From contig CM022677.1 of NCBI GenBank assembly GCA_012295275.1, positions 1,463,366 through 1,527,365 on the forward strand: a stretch of DNA of 64,000 nucleotides, in the 5' to 3' direction. Every line of letters begins with the position of its first letter. The stretch's first letter is position 1. Position numbers and translations under genes: made by a program. Below the pieces are notes generated by a model. It did not search any database, was not told the origin of the DNA, and saw nothing but the letters and a program-made list of their open reading frames with translations. This document shows positions 1 through 12,281 of the stretch, piece after piece. Source of the stretch: Chrysomallon squamiferum. Its lineage: Eukaryota; Mollusca; Gastropoda; Neomphalida; Peltospiridae.

Positions 1-215
1 GCATGCTGTTCATTCACTCGCCGCATTGTTTATGTGTCGAGTCGGCACAGTTGTGTATCGTCAATTTTCTTTTTTTATTTATGTTTTAATTATAAAATGT
101 TTCTGCCTAATTATTTAGGAAGTTAGATGCCTTGATATCAGAAAACCGGAAGATCCAGAAATCCGGAATGCCTCAGGCCCCATGAGTCCCGATAATTGGT
201 CCGGTACCTGTATTT
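1..215 (+). mobile_element. Partial pogo/Tigger-like MITE, cut by window edge
   Basis: This is the right-hand two thirds of the element seen complete at 28,561-28,899. It ends with the terminal motif ccgataattggtccggta. Only the part after the element's central ctcgccgcattg block is inside the window. Classification rests on terminal-repeat resemblance, not on a transposase. Confidence 0.4.
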
Positions 216-1625
216 AGGTGATACTATTACAACTACTGCTACTGCAACTGGTACTATTACTACTAATAGAATAATAATATAATGACGATATTATTATTAT
301 TTTTATTTCTTCTTATTTTTTGTATTTATTAATGTTGTTGTTTGTGTTCTTATTATTAAATATTCTTCGGTATTTATCATAAACCAGTGTGTTAGGTATA
401 AAAAAAAATTAAAAAAAATAAAAAAAATACCGCATTTAACAAAATTCCACCAAAAATGTATACCCTTGACAAAATAGATTACAAGTCCAATATGTCTGAT
501 CTGATTTAAGCAAAGTAATAATAGTACGCATTATATTAAATTGCAATAAATTACAAAATACGTTCAAAATTTAAAACGGCCGTCTACTTGTGAAAGTGCG
601 TACTTGTTTGTGAGTGTTTTCCTGAAACTGACAACGTCCAGTTTGACAGGTCACTGAAACATCTTCTGTTTATCGCTGTTTACAATGTCATCTGCTCATA
701 AACACGTGACTGAAATCAGATCAAGCTGTGGAAAGATTTTCAGCGATGTTTAAATGTACTGTTTTCTATTGTTGTTCAAGTTGGAAAATTGGTCCTAACT
801 TATTTAATAAGCCACGGATTGCAATTTACGTTATATCTACTTTTAGAATCCGCTTGTAACTATTTCATTTTTTACTCATTATAATATTTTATATTATTGT
901 ACTATTAACATACAGTTTTCGAAAGTATCTGTAATACAGTCTAACATCTCGTAATCAACCTGTATGTACACTAAAGTAAGTAAATATATTGCCCATTCAT
1001 TTCTACAAATATTCCTAACATTAATTAAATACGAAATTTTCTACATTTATGTACAACAACCAAATTAATTCCAATAAACGAAATAAAAAAGAAAATAGAA
1101 AATGATACAAGTATATGACACAGTATAATTACTAAATTCTTCATACACAAGTTCCAGAAATCAGAAAGATAACTATAATTTTGTTATCAGACAATATATT
1201 TTCAAGTCAGGCTGTACGTAATGTTTTTAAACTCAATTTGAAAAAAACACCTCACGATATAATGATCTATTTGTTAGAGAACTAACTCTGATATAAGTAA
1301 ACGTAATGAAACTAAAAACAGTCGAAACGTTAAAACATAACAAAGTATAATATATCATACATTTTCGATATGACCGACGTTTTTTACTTTTGCTTTGTTT
1401 ACTTTTAATTATCAAAATCCTCCACTGATAAACACGTGACTAACGTCAAACATCTCTACGTCATCAAGTGTCACTGTATTGGGTTTAAATGTCAGATTAA
1501 AACAAACAAATCATGTTACGAGACATGTACACTCATCTTACAAGCAAATTTCCTTAAATAGGTTAATTAATTATTTATGTAGTCCTATTATATTGCATTG
1601 TATATATCTGTGTTATAAAAAGTCC

Positions 1626-1635
1626 AATAATAATA

Positions 1636-1712
<77 letters not shown>
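1626..1712. repeat. (AAT)n microsatellite ending in poly-A
   Basis: About 25 AAT units run into an A tract. The matching site in A2 (30,957-31,030) has the same structure, so the array predates the A duplication. Confidence 0.9.
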
Positions 1713-1715
<3 letters not shown>

Positions 1716-3581
1716 GAAAAACAAGTGTAACTATTAATTTAAAACGATATCGGTGTCAAACTGGACAATTTCTTAGAAACGACTACATTCTGTTTAACGA
1801 TTCTATTATAAATCAGTGATGTTAGATATAAATAAATAAGTAAAATAAAATAAAACAAAACAAATACATAAAACATAATAAAGCAAATAAAGTAAACAGA
1901 CAAAAATATGCATTAGATGCAGTTAGCACATAGAACTATGTCAGAATGATGATGATGAACATGATGACCATGATGAAGATGATGACCATGATAATGATGA
2001 TAATTGAATTAGTTTAACACTACTACTACTACTAATACTGTTACAACTACTACTACGTCCGCTCCAGACATATAAACACTTATACATTGATGAACAAACC
2101 GACACTGAAATAATCGTTTACGTTCTACCGACTCATTTAACAACAGGATTAATTGTGGCTGATTACTTTAAACAAACTAACAGAAATACATTACATGTTA
2201 AGAACATATCAGATACCTTCAAATGCCTTCAAATTTCAAAATGGCTGTCTTCTTGTGTCAAACACGTCCTTGTCTCTGAGTTGTTTAGCTGGAACTGAAA
2301 ACTTATTTTTTGTTGTTAGCAACCGTCTGCTCAGAAAACGTGACTGAAATCAAATGTCGTACAAGTCGCCCTGCAAGTGTAAGACCGCTGTATTATGTTT
2401 ACTATTCAAATGTATTTAGCAATTCAACTAACAGGTGTTTCTGTTGACGAAACACAGAAAGAGATCTATTCATCATCATTCATAACACGTCTCAATAACG
2501 GTTATTGCTGTACTTGGCGGTTTTCGTAATTCCCCGAGAAGAACAAATTTGTAAAAAAAGAAATATCTCTTCATTAATGTACAAATACATTTCTTGAGAA
2601 TGGAAACGTGATTCTATAAGATAATTTGATAACTGACGTAATACATCTCAGATTTTTAAACATCTAAAACTTTATTAAGCCTAATTAAACATCTAAACGT
2701 TTATTTGTATTTTATGAGTTCAACAAATTTATATCATCTAACAATAGTGAAATTGATATCCTTTGTCATTTTACATTAATACTATATCATTTAAATTATT
2801 ACTTATTCATATTAAGAAATACTGATGACAAATTCTGGTAATTGTAAGAAATTTTCAATTCCGATTCTGTTTACAAAATAATTAATTTAAAATTCAAGTT
2901 CAAAATATAGTCAGTAAATGAAAAATAATAGCTGAACACCCAAACATGTATACATTGTTTTTTTCTTTTTAATCCCTGGTTCATGAGTTACTGGAAAACA
3001 GATCTCTCCCAAAACATCTGCATTATATAAAACACGCTTTATCAGGAAGCAACTAATACACACTGATCAACGTCTAGTTGGTGGCCCTATAAACAAAACA
3101 CATTTAACTATAATGGATTCAAGTATTCACAAAAATGTAAGTCTTTACTGTTTAGATGAAAAAAGAATAATTTATTATCGGTTTTCGAGGTCGTGAAATT
3201 TACAGTACTTTGACTAAACTTCTGTGCACTCATTACTACAGCAGACTATTATAAGAGTTCGTGTGAAGGTAAATATAGTAATCAGAGTAATACGTACTTT
3301 GTACTATTTCTCGGTTGTATCGAAGCAAATGGAACACTTAAACACATTCGAAATAATTACATCACAGCGGTCAGTCTGTCACGTGTGCATCAGTAACAGT
3401 GACAATGTTTTTATGTTTGCCATCGTAGTCGAAAGCAAATGCAAAAACTTTTCATATACTGGTTGGAACGGGTGATAGATCATAATAAAAATTAAATAAG
3501 AAGGCAGGAACGAATGAAAAAACGAAAAATGAAAGGAAGGAAAAAAGAATGGAAAAAGCGGAAATGAAGGAGTAAAAAATG

Positions 3582-3783
3582 TATTATTATTATTGTTATT
3601 ATTATTATGATTATTATTATTATCACTATCTCTATTATTATTATTATTGTTGTTGTTATTATTATTATTATTATTACTACAATTATTAGTATTATTATTA
3701 TCACCATCACTATTATTATTATTATTATTATTATTGTTGTTGTTGTTATTATTATTATTATAACTACTACTACTACTACTATT
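3582..3783. repeat. Compound ATT/ACT triplet array
   Basis: About 200 bp of ATT with GTT, CAC and ACT interruptions. It sits directly upstream of a BTB-gene five-prime stub, as do the arrays at 32,795 and 47,157-47,517. Long open frames across it encode only poly-Asn, poly-Ile or poly-Val and are artefacts. Confidence 0.9.
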
Positions 3784-3795
3784 AATGTTTGTTTG

Positions 3796-3850
3796 TGGTG
3801 AAAACATGGCCACCTAAGCTTCAATCTCAAGTAGGCAGAGAGTGAATTTA
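3796..3850 (+). pseudogene. 5' stub of the BTB-BACK-PHR gene (A1)
   Basis: The block gtgaaaacatggccacc, followed after a short variable stretch by a caatctcaagtaggcagag-like block, matches the start of exon 1 of the BTB gene at 47,526. The shared ATG is at 3,806, but the frame reads Met-Ala-Thr-stop. Homology fades after about 50 bp. A comparable stub lies at 32,949. Both follow a triplet array, as the longer copy does. It is a relic, not a gene. Confidence 0.6.
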
Positions 3851-4489
3851 TTTGAATGTATTATTATTATTATTAAATTGTTTCTTATTTAAAATAAGTA
3901 CGACTCATAACAGTGTACCTTTGTAACGTCTGATAAAAAACCATCACGATATAAACGAGTGATATAAAAGGCTAAGAAAAGCAGAAACACGATAAGTTCA
4001 GTTATTCATAAAAAGGCTTTTAGAACACTGTTATTGTAATGCTTTTGAAGCAGTCTGGTTCGATGTTAAAATGTGTATTGACAATACGGGTAAAGAGAGC
4101 GCTACAGGTGGGAGAAATGGTGTAGAAAACAGGTCATGACAGACATAAAGAGGGTTGTAAGATGAAGCCAAAAGAGGGTTCTTAGGGTGTTGAGTTAGTT
4201 TATTGAGTGTTTCAAACAGGTTTCTCCTTCAGCATCAAATTCCACATATTTCAGAGATTGGTGAGTTGTAGAGGGTAGTGTTAATTCAGGGTGGTTTTTA
4301 AACAGGATATTATTCATACAGGATACTATTTATAGGAATTACTATTTAAATCTTTATATTTAACCTTAAACAAATACTAATACCATCCCCGAATTAACTC
4401 TAAATATAATAAAGTGTCTCATATACTTATCTGAATGTTAGCTCTACATCTGTGCACCTAAGTCTGTGATTAAGTTTCTGATTAATTTC

Positions 4490-4610
4490 GTCTCACTGTC
4501 TGTCCATAGCCTAAACCCTAATCCTAACACCTCCCCCACTATCACCCTAGACTTAATACTATCCTAACACATTTCTTAACATAATCCAACCATAACCCTG
4601 TACCCAATCA
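4490..4610. other. Degenerate CCTAA-like tract
   Basis: Irregular CCTAA/CCTAAAC-like words resemble a decayed TTAGGG-type repeat. The same tract is in A2 at 33,640-33,750. There is no regular array, so a true interstitial telomere is doubtful. Confidence 0.3.
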
Positions 4611-4626
4611 GTTTCGACAGAAAATA

Positions 4627-4689
<63 letters not shown>

Positions 4690-4772
4690 ATTTTAATAAT
4701 AAATAATAATAATAACAATAGTTATAACAATAACAATAAAATGTAAATATATATATATATATATATATATCT
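4627..4772. repeat. (AAAT)n followed by (AT)n
   Basis: About 16 AAAT units, an interrupted AAT/AAC stretch, then about 12 AT units. The A2 counterpart near 33,765-33,855 is much shorter, so this microsatellite changed after duplication. Confidence 0.9.
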
Positions 4773-5079
4773 AAGTTGTAAAAAATAAAATAAATTATTT
4801 TCATGAATCTAACTGGTGAATGTATGAACGAATGAATGAAACTTGAGTGAAAGAATAAGAAATCAACTGATTGAAAATGAAAAAAATCAATTAAATCATA
4901 GTATAAAATTTGTTTCGTATTATTCTTGTATTCAATCCAAATAAATTTTATTGTGTCGTAGAAAAATAAAATTAAACTTCGTTACATTGTTTTATCATCT
5001 AAACAGTTTTCACATCTCTTGTTACATACACTACATTACATACCACGATTTTTACACACCATTCTTTCGTAGTGACCTC

Positions 5080-5168
5080 AGAGTCTCCAAGAAGAGTTGA
5101 ACCAACGACCTGATTGTTTTCCAGTTCAGCAATGGCTGCAGAACTGATGTATGAAATACCTGTTTTCA
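5080..5168 (-). mobile_element. Possible tRNA-derived SINE fragment
   Basis: On the minus strand gctgaactgg resembles an RNA polymerase III A box. About 15-20 bases downstream, ggttcaactc resembles the B box consensus GGTTCGANTCC, in the context aggtcgttggttcaactc, which is like a tRNA T-arm. No full tRNA fold, tail or target duplication could be made out, so this is a weak SINE-head call. A decayed tRNA pseudogene is the alternative. Confidence 0.3.
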
Positions 5169-5698
5169 ACGGTCTTTAAATAGGTATGTATAAAATATTG
5201 TTTACTTCTAAACTGTAGAGCAGTTAGAATAGCTTTCTCCTGTCTATAAAATAACTATGGGTTTCAAGATTAACATTTGTCATAATACAAGTGTTAAGAA
5301 ATGTTTTACAATATCAAAGCGATTCATGTCGAACATTAGAATTTATTGCACACGCAGACACAACGTGTCGTGGGAGAGAGATCTTTTTATTTTATATCAA
5401 AAACAGAATACAACGACGACTACCTTCATTTTATGTGTAATGAGTGAGGAAAACGCAGTGTTATGTAAATAAATGATTCATGTTAAGAATAGAAGCTGTG
5501 GCGCGTATTCAGAGAGAGTTAAAACTTGTATTTTTACACTGCTCAGTTTCTCTGTTCATTCTAGCTGACTGAACCACAGGTCAGTCGAGAAAGTCGTATT
5601 TTTAACAGTTGTAGCGTTTATACAAGAACAGTTGTGTTTAACTGAGACGAGTATTTCAGTGGGTGTCCGACTGTTTATATAATAGCACACAAGACAAA

Positions 5699-5873
5699 AT
5701 AAAAATAATAATAAAAATAATAATAATGATAATGATATTACTACTACTACTCCTACTACTACTACTACTAATAATAATAATAATAAAAATGATAATGATA
5801 ATGACAATAATAATAATAATAATAAAAACAATAACAATAATAATAATAATAATAATAATAAATAATAATAATA
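5699..5873. repeat. AAT / ACT compound triplet array
   Basis: Interrupted AAT, ATG and ACT triplets. Open frames here encode only homopolymeric Leu or Ile and are artefacts. Confidence 0.85.
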
Positions 5874-6373
5874 ATGTTTCAAAATTGTAAAATTAATATG
5901 AGTTCTCAGAAGGCTTTTGTATGTCATGGTGTAACTATGATTCTGCTAAAGCAGGAATAAATTAGCATACATTAACATAAATTGAACTCAGGTAGGTTTC
6001 CACCAGGTGTCGTGGGAAGGAACAGTTAATCGTGTAAAGAAGTCAAATGTCGTTTTGATCTCGAATCTGAAGCACTTCTTCTTTCAGACAATAAAAGTAA
6101 TAAATGATACTTTCACTGTCACAAAACATGGTGTTACAAAAGTTCTGTTGACATTTAGCTGATCTTAGATCTCATGTCGAAAAGCAGAGAATACATGTAA
6201 AGAGTTTCACACAGAGAAACAGACTTCAATTCAAAGCTGTCTCTGATATTCAATACAATACTAAATATGTTCACACAAGCTGACTTGAACAAAAAACAGA
6301 TTGTTTGGCTGTGAGGATCTGATATATTAAACAGCGACCCTTATACTAGATTCTAAACGTCTGACAAAACAAA

Positions 6374-6424
6374 TAATATATATATATATACATACATACA
6401 TACATACATACATTCATACATAGA
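6374..6424. repeat. (AT)n and (ATAC)n
   Basis: Pure AT dinucleotides followed by about seven CATA units and a short GATA tail. Confidence 0.85.
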
Positions 6425-6511
6425 TAGATACATTTACTTATCAGTTATATATATATATCAATTCATAAGGAAGCATGTTATGAAGTTTATTTCTAGCTTT
6501 ACTAATATAAC

Positions 6512-7112
<601 letters not shown>

Positions 7113-7312
7113 NNNNNNNNNNNNNNNNNNNNNNNNNNNNNNNNNNNNNNNNNNNNNNNNNNNNNNNNNNNNNNNNNNNNNNNNNNNNNNNNNNNNNNNN
7201 NNNNNNNNNNNNNNNNNNNNNNNNNNNNNNNNNNNNNNNNNNNNNNNNNNNNNNNNNNNNNNNNNNNNNNNNNNNNNNNNNNNNNNNNNNNNNNNNNNNN
7301 NNNNNNNNNNNN
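7113..7312. other. Assembly gap (200 N)
   Basis: Exactly 200 N, so probably a placeholder of unknown true length. It lies just upstream of the first MARS1 duplicate, where sequence matching 13,430-13,620 would be expected. Confidence 1.
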
Positions 7313-7659
7313 TGCTCCGTACCTTAGTATTGTGCGCCAAACACATGTATTTAAAAAATGTCTCTGTTTATTTATGTGTTTATTTAATCTGATTTATATT
7401 TATTTCGGCATGCCAGTGATCATCACTTTAAACCTGCAGGGTTAGTTAACTCACATACACATCATCATGTAAATATAATTATATATCATATGTATAACAT
7501 ACACACTAATATATGTACCTACTACCTGCATGTATACTATTGAATGTTATTTTTAAAAATCGATCCTACTTGTGGTATTATTATAGGTTTTGAGATAACA
7601 TGGAAACATAATGATGTTTTATATCACTGTCTGAACTTAAATCAGTACTTCCACATTTG

Positions 7660-7664
<5 letters not shown>

Positions 7665-7716
<52 letters not shown>

Positions 7717-7725
7717 ACACACACA
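7665..7725. repeat. (AC)n microsatellite
   Basis: About 30 AC units with a single G interruption near the end. It is absent at the matching place in MARS1 copy 2. Confidence 0.95.
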
Positions 7726-8113
7726 GAAAATGAAAATAATTAATTGAATGTTGTATCAATATTAATTAACAGACTGATACCATATTAATGGATGTGCTTT
7801 AATCTTATGTATTTATTTATAAATTTATCTATTTATCTTTTTATGTTTTTGATTACCAATACCATTTATAGTTTTATTCATAATCAGTTACTGATATCAT
7901 CTACAGTACTTTTGTTTTCATTTTGTTTTTATTCTTTTTAAGTATATATTAATAATTTTCATATTTTCTCTTATTATGTTACAGATATCATCTGAATTGT
8001 TTTATTTTGATTTGTTTGTCCCATTATATTTGTAAAATGATTAAAATATCTTATGACACACTATGTATTTAAATATTTAATTAATTTTAAATTTATTTTT
8101 CTCTATAGAGGAT

Positions 8114-8223
8114 ATGAAACTCTTTCCTGCAGTGATGACTTGGGGATGTTCTGTTCTTACACAAACACCTGTAAACAAACAGTTAAATTTGTCACTGTTA
8201 ATCAAGGACTTAACTCGTTAAAG
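8114..8223 (+). pseudogene. Likely MARS1 N-terminal exon (GST-like), copy 1
   Basis: The reading MKLFP continues, after a one-base frame slip, as SDDLGMFCSYTNTC and VKFVTVNQG, ending in a gtaagt donor at 8,224. This fits the beginning of the GST-like domain of animal MARS1 in position and general pattern, but identity is low. It lies upstream of the securely identified catalytic exons, in the order expected. Confidence 0.35.
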
Positions 8224-9009
8224 GTAAGTGTTTAAAAATTTGTGAAGAACCAATAATATTCTTGTATGAGTGTTAAAGTCAAAGAATGAGGAATTTTCAT
8301 TCAGTTTACTGTTGTTGTTGTTATTTTCACAGTATTTATTATTATAAACTAAATTGTTGTAGGATTCAGGTCAGTGTTATGAACTTAATGGAGAAAAAAA
8401 AATCAAAACATTTTTAATCAGCTTATTATTAATGTTGTTTTTTTGCATCTTCTTGTTCATCTATTATTATTTTTTTATTTTTTTATTTATTATTATTATT
8501 ATTATCATCATCATCATCATTATATATATATTATTTGAATAAATATTATTATATGCTATGTTCATTCATGATTTCTCATGTTGCATATAAAACATCCTTT
8601 AATTGCCAATGAAGAACTTTCATAGAGGAATTTCTCTTTGTGCAATTTCTATTCATAAATTTAGTTTTATACTTAAGAAATATTAATGTTTTGGAGAACT
8701 GAACATGACATTAAAGGTTCTCTGTAATTGTAATCATTCTACATATATGAATCATGATAACCAGTAATATCAAAAAAGTACAGAGATATTATTAAATATT
8801 CATTTTTATTCTTATTTATTTACAGCCTTTATAGCAGAACTTTTTGCTATTTCATCCTGGTTTAACATCTGTAAGTTCTGAAATAAGGAAACTGAAATGA
8901 ACATAGACTGGACAAAGTTCTGTACCAAAACATCATGGAAAGGAACAACCTCCCAAAACTATTGTAAGTTTGTCTTTATTATTATGTTTATTAGATTAAT
9001 ATTATTCTT

Positions 9010-9011
<2 letters not shown>

Positions 9012-9054
<43 letters not shown>
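9012..9054. repeat. (GT)21 microsatellite
   Basis: Pure GT inside the roughly 930 bp that copy 2 of the MARS1 pseudogene lacks. Confidence 0.95.
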
Positions 9055-9055
<1 letters not shown>

Positions 9056-9338
9056 GGGAGGATTGTTTAAGAATGTTGGTATGCGAGATAAAAGACATGG
9101 AAAATGTTGGATCAGCTCAAGTAAAATTATAATTATAATTAACCTTTATGATTTCAGAACATTATTACTCTGTACAACTGACAGAATTAAATATTTTAAA
9201 ATGTAAGCAGTTGTCACATAATGTTACTAAATAAATCCTATCACCTTACTATAAATACTTTAATAATACTGATAAGTAAATAATAAATTAACTTTACAAA
9301 ATTAAATTCAATATTTATTAAATATGTTGCAGTAGCTT

Positions 9339-9342
<4 letters not shown>

Positions 9343-9416
<74 letters not shown>
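9343..9416. repeat. (AG)37 microsatellite
   Basis: Pure AG. The orthologous place in copy 2 (about 14,333-14,350) has only about eight units, so the array expanded or contracted after duplication. Confidence 0.95.
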
Positions 9417-9418
<2 letters not shown>

Positions 9419-9539
9419 CATATGTATCAAGCCATACATTTCAGTATGTATATGTACAAGCACTACCTTTTATTTATTTATCTATTTTCTGTAGTTACTT
9501 ACCTGTTTCCTTATTTATTTATTTATTCATTTAGTTTAG

Positions 9540-9657
9540 TTTATCCACAAAATGGCAAAAGAAATATTTTAGTCACCAGTGCTCTTCCATATATCAGCAG
9601 TGTCCCTCACCATGGCAACATCACTGGTTGTGTAGTCAGTTCTTATGTTTTCTCCAG
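9540..9657 (+). pseudogene. MARS1 catalytic exon (HIGH-type motif), copy 1
   Basis: This is one of the two best conserved blocks of the pseudogene. [20 protein letters not shown] and [14 protein letters not shown] match the conserved start of the class I synthetase catalytic domain. The family's signature HLGN is changed to HHGN. It is flanked by an AG acceptor and a GT donor (tctccag/gtaaca), and copy 2 has the same boundaries at 14,487-14,603. Confidence 0.85.
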
Positions 9658-10395
9658 GTAACAGATTTTATTTTATGTGTTAGAGTTATTTTCCTTTGCA
9701 AATTTCTGTTTTATTATTTTAGCTTTTTGAACTATTTGTATTGTTATTTTTGTTTGTTTTATTTTAAATAACATATTATGATTTTATTATTTGATTATTA
9801 ATATTATGGTCTTTACAAAAATTAGTTATATATGTTATTGTTAGTTCAGTTAATTTTATTATTACTTGATATGTATGTTATTCTTATTACAGTTAATTTT
9901 ATTATTACTTATTATATATGTTATTACAGTTAATTTTATTTACTTGTTTTAGTGTGATTATTTCAGAATGTTCAAAGTGTGGCTATCACAATATGAGAGG
10001 TCACCAGTGTGATGTATGTGACTCATCAATGCTGTAGAAATGAAAAACACAAAATATAAATCTTGTAAGTCATTACCAGTCATTAAAACATCACATCAAC
10101 TATTTTTAGATCTACCAAAGTTAAATCTGATTTGTTTTTTCTTGATTCATTTGCTGATAAAGTTTGAAATCCTTCTAAACTTTTTTTTTCAGTTAAGTAT
10201 GTCCATTCTAAAGACTTCAACATTTGTTTGGTGGGGTATGAATTTAATAGTTAACATTTGTTTATGGTTGTCATTATATAAGAAAATGCTAAATTATTAG
10301 AATATTTTAATAAGTAAATAATTTTAAGGGTTTTACCAAATAGTAGTATTCAGCTTAATGATAACTGTTCTTATCCATTTGTAAGAGACCGGTGT

Positions 10396-10399
<4 letters not shown>

Positions 10400-10443
<44 letters not shown>
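10400..10443. repeat. (AC)22 microsatellite
   Basis: Pure CA/AC. The counterpart in MARS1 copy 2 is at 15,290-15,329. Confidence 0.95.
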
Positions 10444-10445
<2 letters not shown>

Positions 10446-11750
10446 ATCCTATATATATTTATTTGTATTTCATCACTGACTTAGAAAACAACTATCTTGA
10501 TAATGAATTGTTTAAGTGTATGTATGTGGATTGGTAGATGTGTGTTGGTGTTTGGGTGGGTATATATAACTGTATGTTTGTGTGTATAGGGCTATTATTA
10601 TAATTTATGTATTTTGTTAATTTTTCAGAGTGTAGCTGATAAAGTTTTCACCACGAAACCTGGACAATAAATGCTAAACAGACAAGAAATGTTTGTATTG
10701 GAGATGGAATGAAACCAAGATGTATCAATTGTGACCTGAAGTGGGGGACCCTAGTCCCATTGGAGGGATACACTGACTAAGTATAATCAATTACTTACAT
10801 TTATATAAAAATAATGATAACTTCCTGTCTTAAAAAAGTCTTTGTTGTGAATACTGAGCAAAAAATAGTAAAAGAAATATGAATTAGAAAACATCTAAAT
10901 TGTAAGATACTTTTATAGTATCTGAGCCTATTCATGTATGTATTTAATGTTAAATTGAAGATAATAAGCCTGATGTGTAAAATATGATATCCCTAAAATT
11001 TGTGAATATAATCCTGGATTCAAGCTTACAATTCAGGACATACAACTGGCTAAAGATTTATATAATTAATGAAAATATAATAACAAAACATTATGAGTAT
11101 TTTTCTCTTCTGGTTTAAGAACTGAGAAACATTTATTTGTTTCATTATAATTTATGAGTCGTTAAATTTCCAGGTATTCTGTGTTTGGTTTGATGTTACA
11201 GTTGACTACATTTCAGTCATAGCTAACTACACAGACAGGATAGAAAAATCCATCAAAGGTTTGTTTTGTGTTTTTTATTTCTAGTTTACATTTTTATTTT
11301 CTGAAATCAGAATAGCAAAAGACACAAACAATTAAATAATCTATAATTTTGTAAGTATGAATAAGATGACATAGCTATGATTATGTTGGTATGTATAATT
11401 ACTGTGCTTTATCTAAATATTCTGTTTGAAAACAATAAGAAATCTTCATTTATTAATGTTCATTTTCAGTCTGTCACTTTATATTTGTTGTCAAGGGAAA
11501 CCCAGATTTAACATAATTTATTCAGTTTGCTGCTTTCTTTCTTAGTATCTATATTCATTAGATTCTTTATTTAATTCCAAATATTATATTATAAAATTTG
11601 ATACAAACAAATGTCCATTTTTTCTTCTTCTTTTTATATTATTGTAACTGACAAAAGTAGTAGTATTTCTATGCATCCTCTGACAATAGGTCAAGATTAC
11701 TGAAGACCAAACTTAACACATTCCATTTTATATTTATGTTAATTTATAAA

Positions 11751-11754
<4 letters not shown>

Positions 11755-11819
<65 letters not shown>
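11755..11819. repeat. (AG)32 microsatellite at the G1/F1 junction
   Basis: Pure AG lying between the end of MARS1 copy 1 homology (about 11,640) and the start of segment F1. Confidence 0.95.
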
Positions 11820-11822
<3 letters not shown>

Positions 11823-11825
11823 GTC

Positions 11826-12248
11826 ATAAGCAGTGGATATCTAAATAAAAACATGTACATAAATAAAACGGCAGAAATTGGAATAATCAGCCTAATCGTG
11901 AAGCCGCTTTGTCTCTCAAAGGCGAGGTGCGAGCAGTGTCACCAGAATTACAGTAAAAGTAAACCTGAGCATGTCGAGAAGCCTGATTTGCTTTTACAGA
12001 TAGATTCTTTGTTCAAGACAGGATTAATGATTATCATGCCAGAAGTTCTAATGCATTTTGTACCAAGACTGTAGCAATAATAATAATAATAATACATTTT
12101 TCTTCTATATACTAGCTATAATTTTTAATAACGTAAAATGTTTACTTGTATCTCTATATATAAAAAACAGAAAATTAAAATGTTTACATTGTATCGTCTG
12201 TATATATGAAACAGAAAATATAAAGCAAATATAAACACTAAAACAGAG

Positions 12249-12281
<33 letters not shown>

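Larger units (their letters stand above)
1..5020. repeat. Segmental duplication A, copy A1 (direct partner A2)
   Basis: This stretch aligns by eye, in the same orientation and almost end to end, with 28,690-34,080. Shared landmarks are the ctcgccgcattgttta block at 21, the agcgatgtttaaatgtact block at 743, the GAT/ATG-rich block at 1,950-2,010, the ATT array at 3,582, and the tcctaacacctcccccac block at 4,521. Relative to A2 it lacks about 690 bp after position 718. It has no convincing gene, only a five-prime stub of a BTB gene at 3,806. The window begins inside the pogo-like MITE that opens this segment. Confidence 0.85.
5021..6370. other. Single-copy AT-rich stretch with no recognised gene
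   Basis: Apart from a tRNA-like fragment and a triplet array noted separately, I see no coding signal. The 71-codon frame at 5,257-5,472 has no recognisable domain and no partner copy elsewhere in the window. The A duplication stops near 5,020. Confidence 0.6.
7330..11640 (+). pseudogene. MARS1: Methionyl-tRNA synthetase (MARS1) pseudogene, copy 1
   Basis: Remnants of cytoplasmic methionine-tRNA ligase occur in the right order, separated by intron-like DNA with splice signals. (1) A possible GST-like N-terminus lies at 8,114-8,223, starting MKLF and then, after a frame slip, SDDLGMFCSY, with a gtaagt donor. (2) A possible 48-bp exon is at 8,825-8,872. (3) 9,540-9,657 encodes [20 protein letters not shown], the Rossmann-fold start with the class I HIGH-type motif as HHGN. 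(4) 9,951-10,122 has the zinc knuckle CSKCGYHNMRGHQCDVC, then an in-frame TAG, and after a frameshift KTSHQLFLDLPK. (5) 10,629-10,780 has GDGMKPRCINCDLKWGT. (6) 11,174-11,258 has VFCVWFDVTVDYISV. The KMSKS-type exon and C-terminus are missing. Stops and frameshifts make it non-functional, and the introns show it is a duplicate, not a retrocopy. Confidence 0.85.

Noticed and set aside
3379-3830. Poly-Asn, poly-Ile and poly-Val frames
   Set aside because: Translation of ATT/AAT triplet arrays. The same holds for 5,556, 32,672, 36,450, 39,601 and 47,297-47,530 (the last only upstream of the real BTB ATG).
5257-5472. 71-codon frame
   Set aside because: No recognisable domain, no splice context and no second copy in the window to test for constraint.
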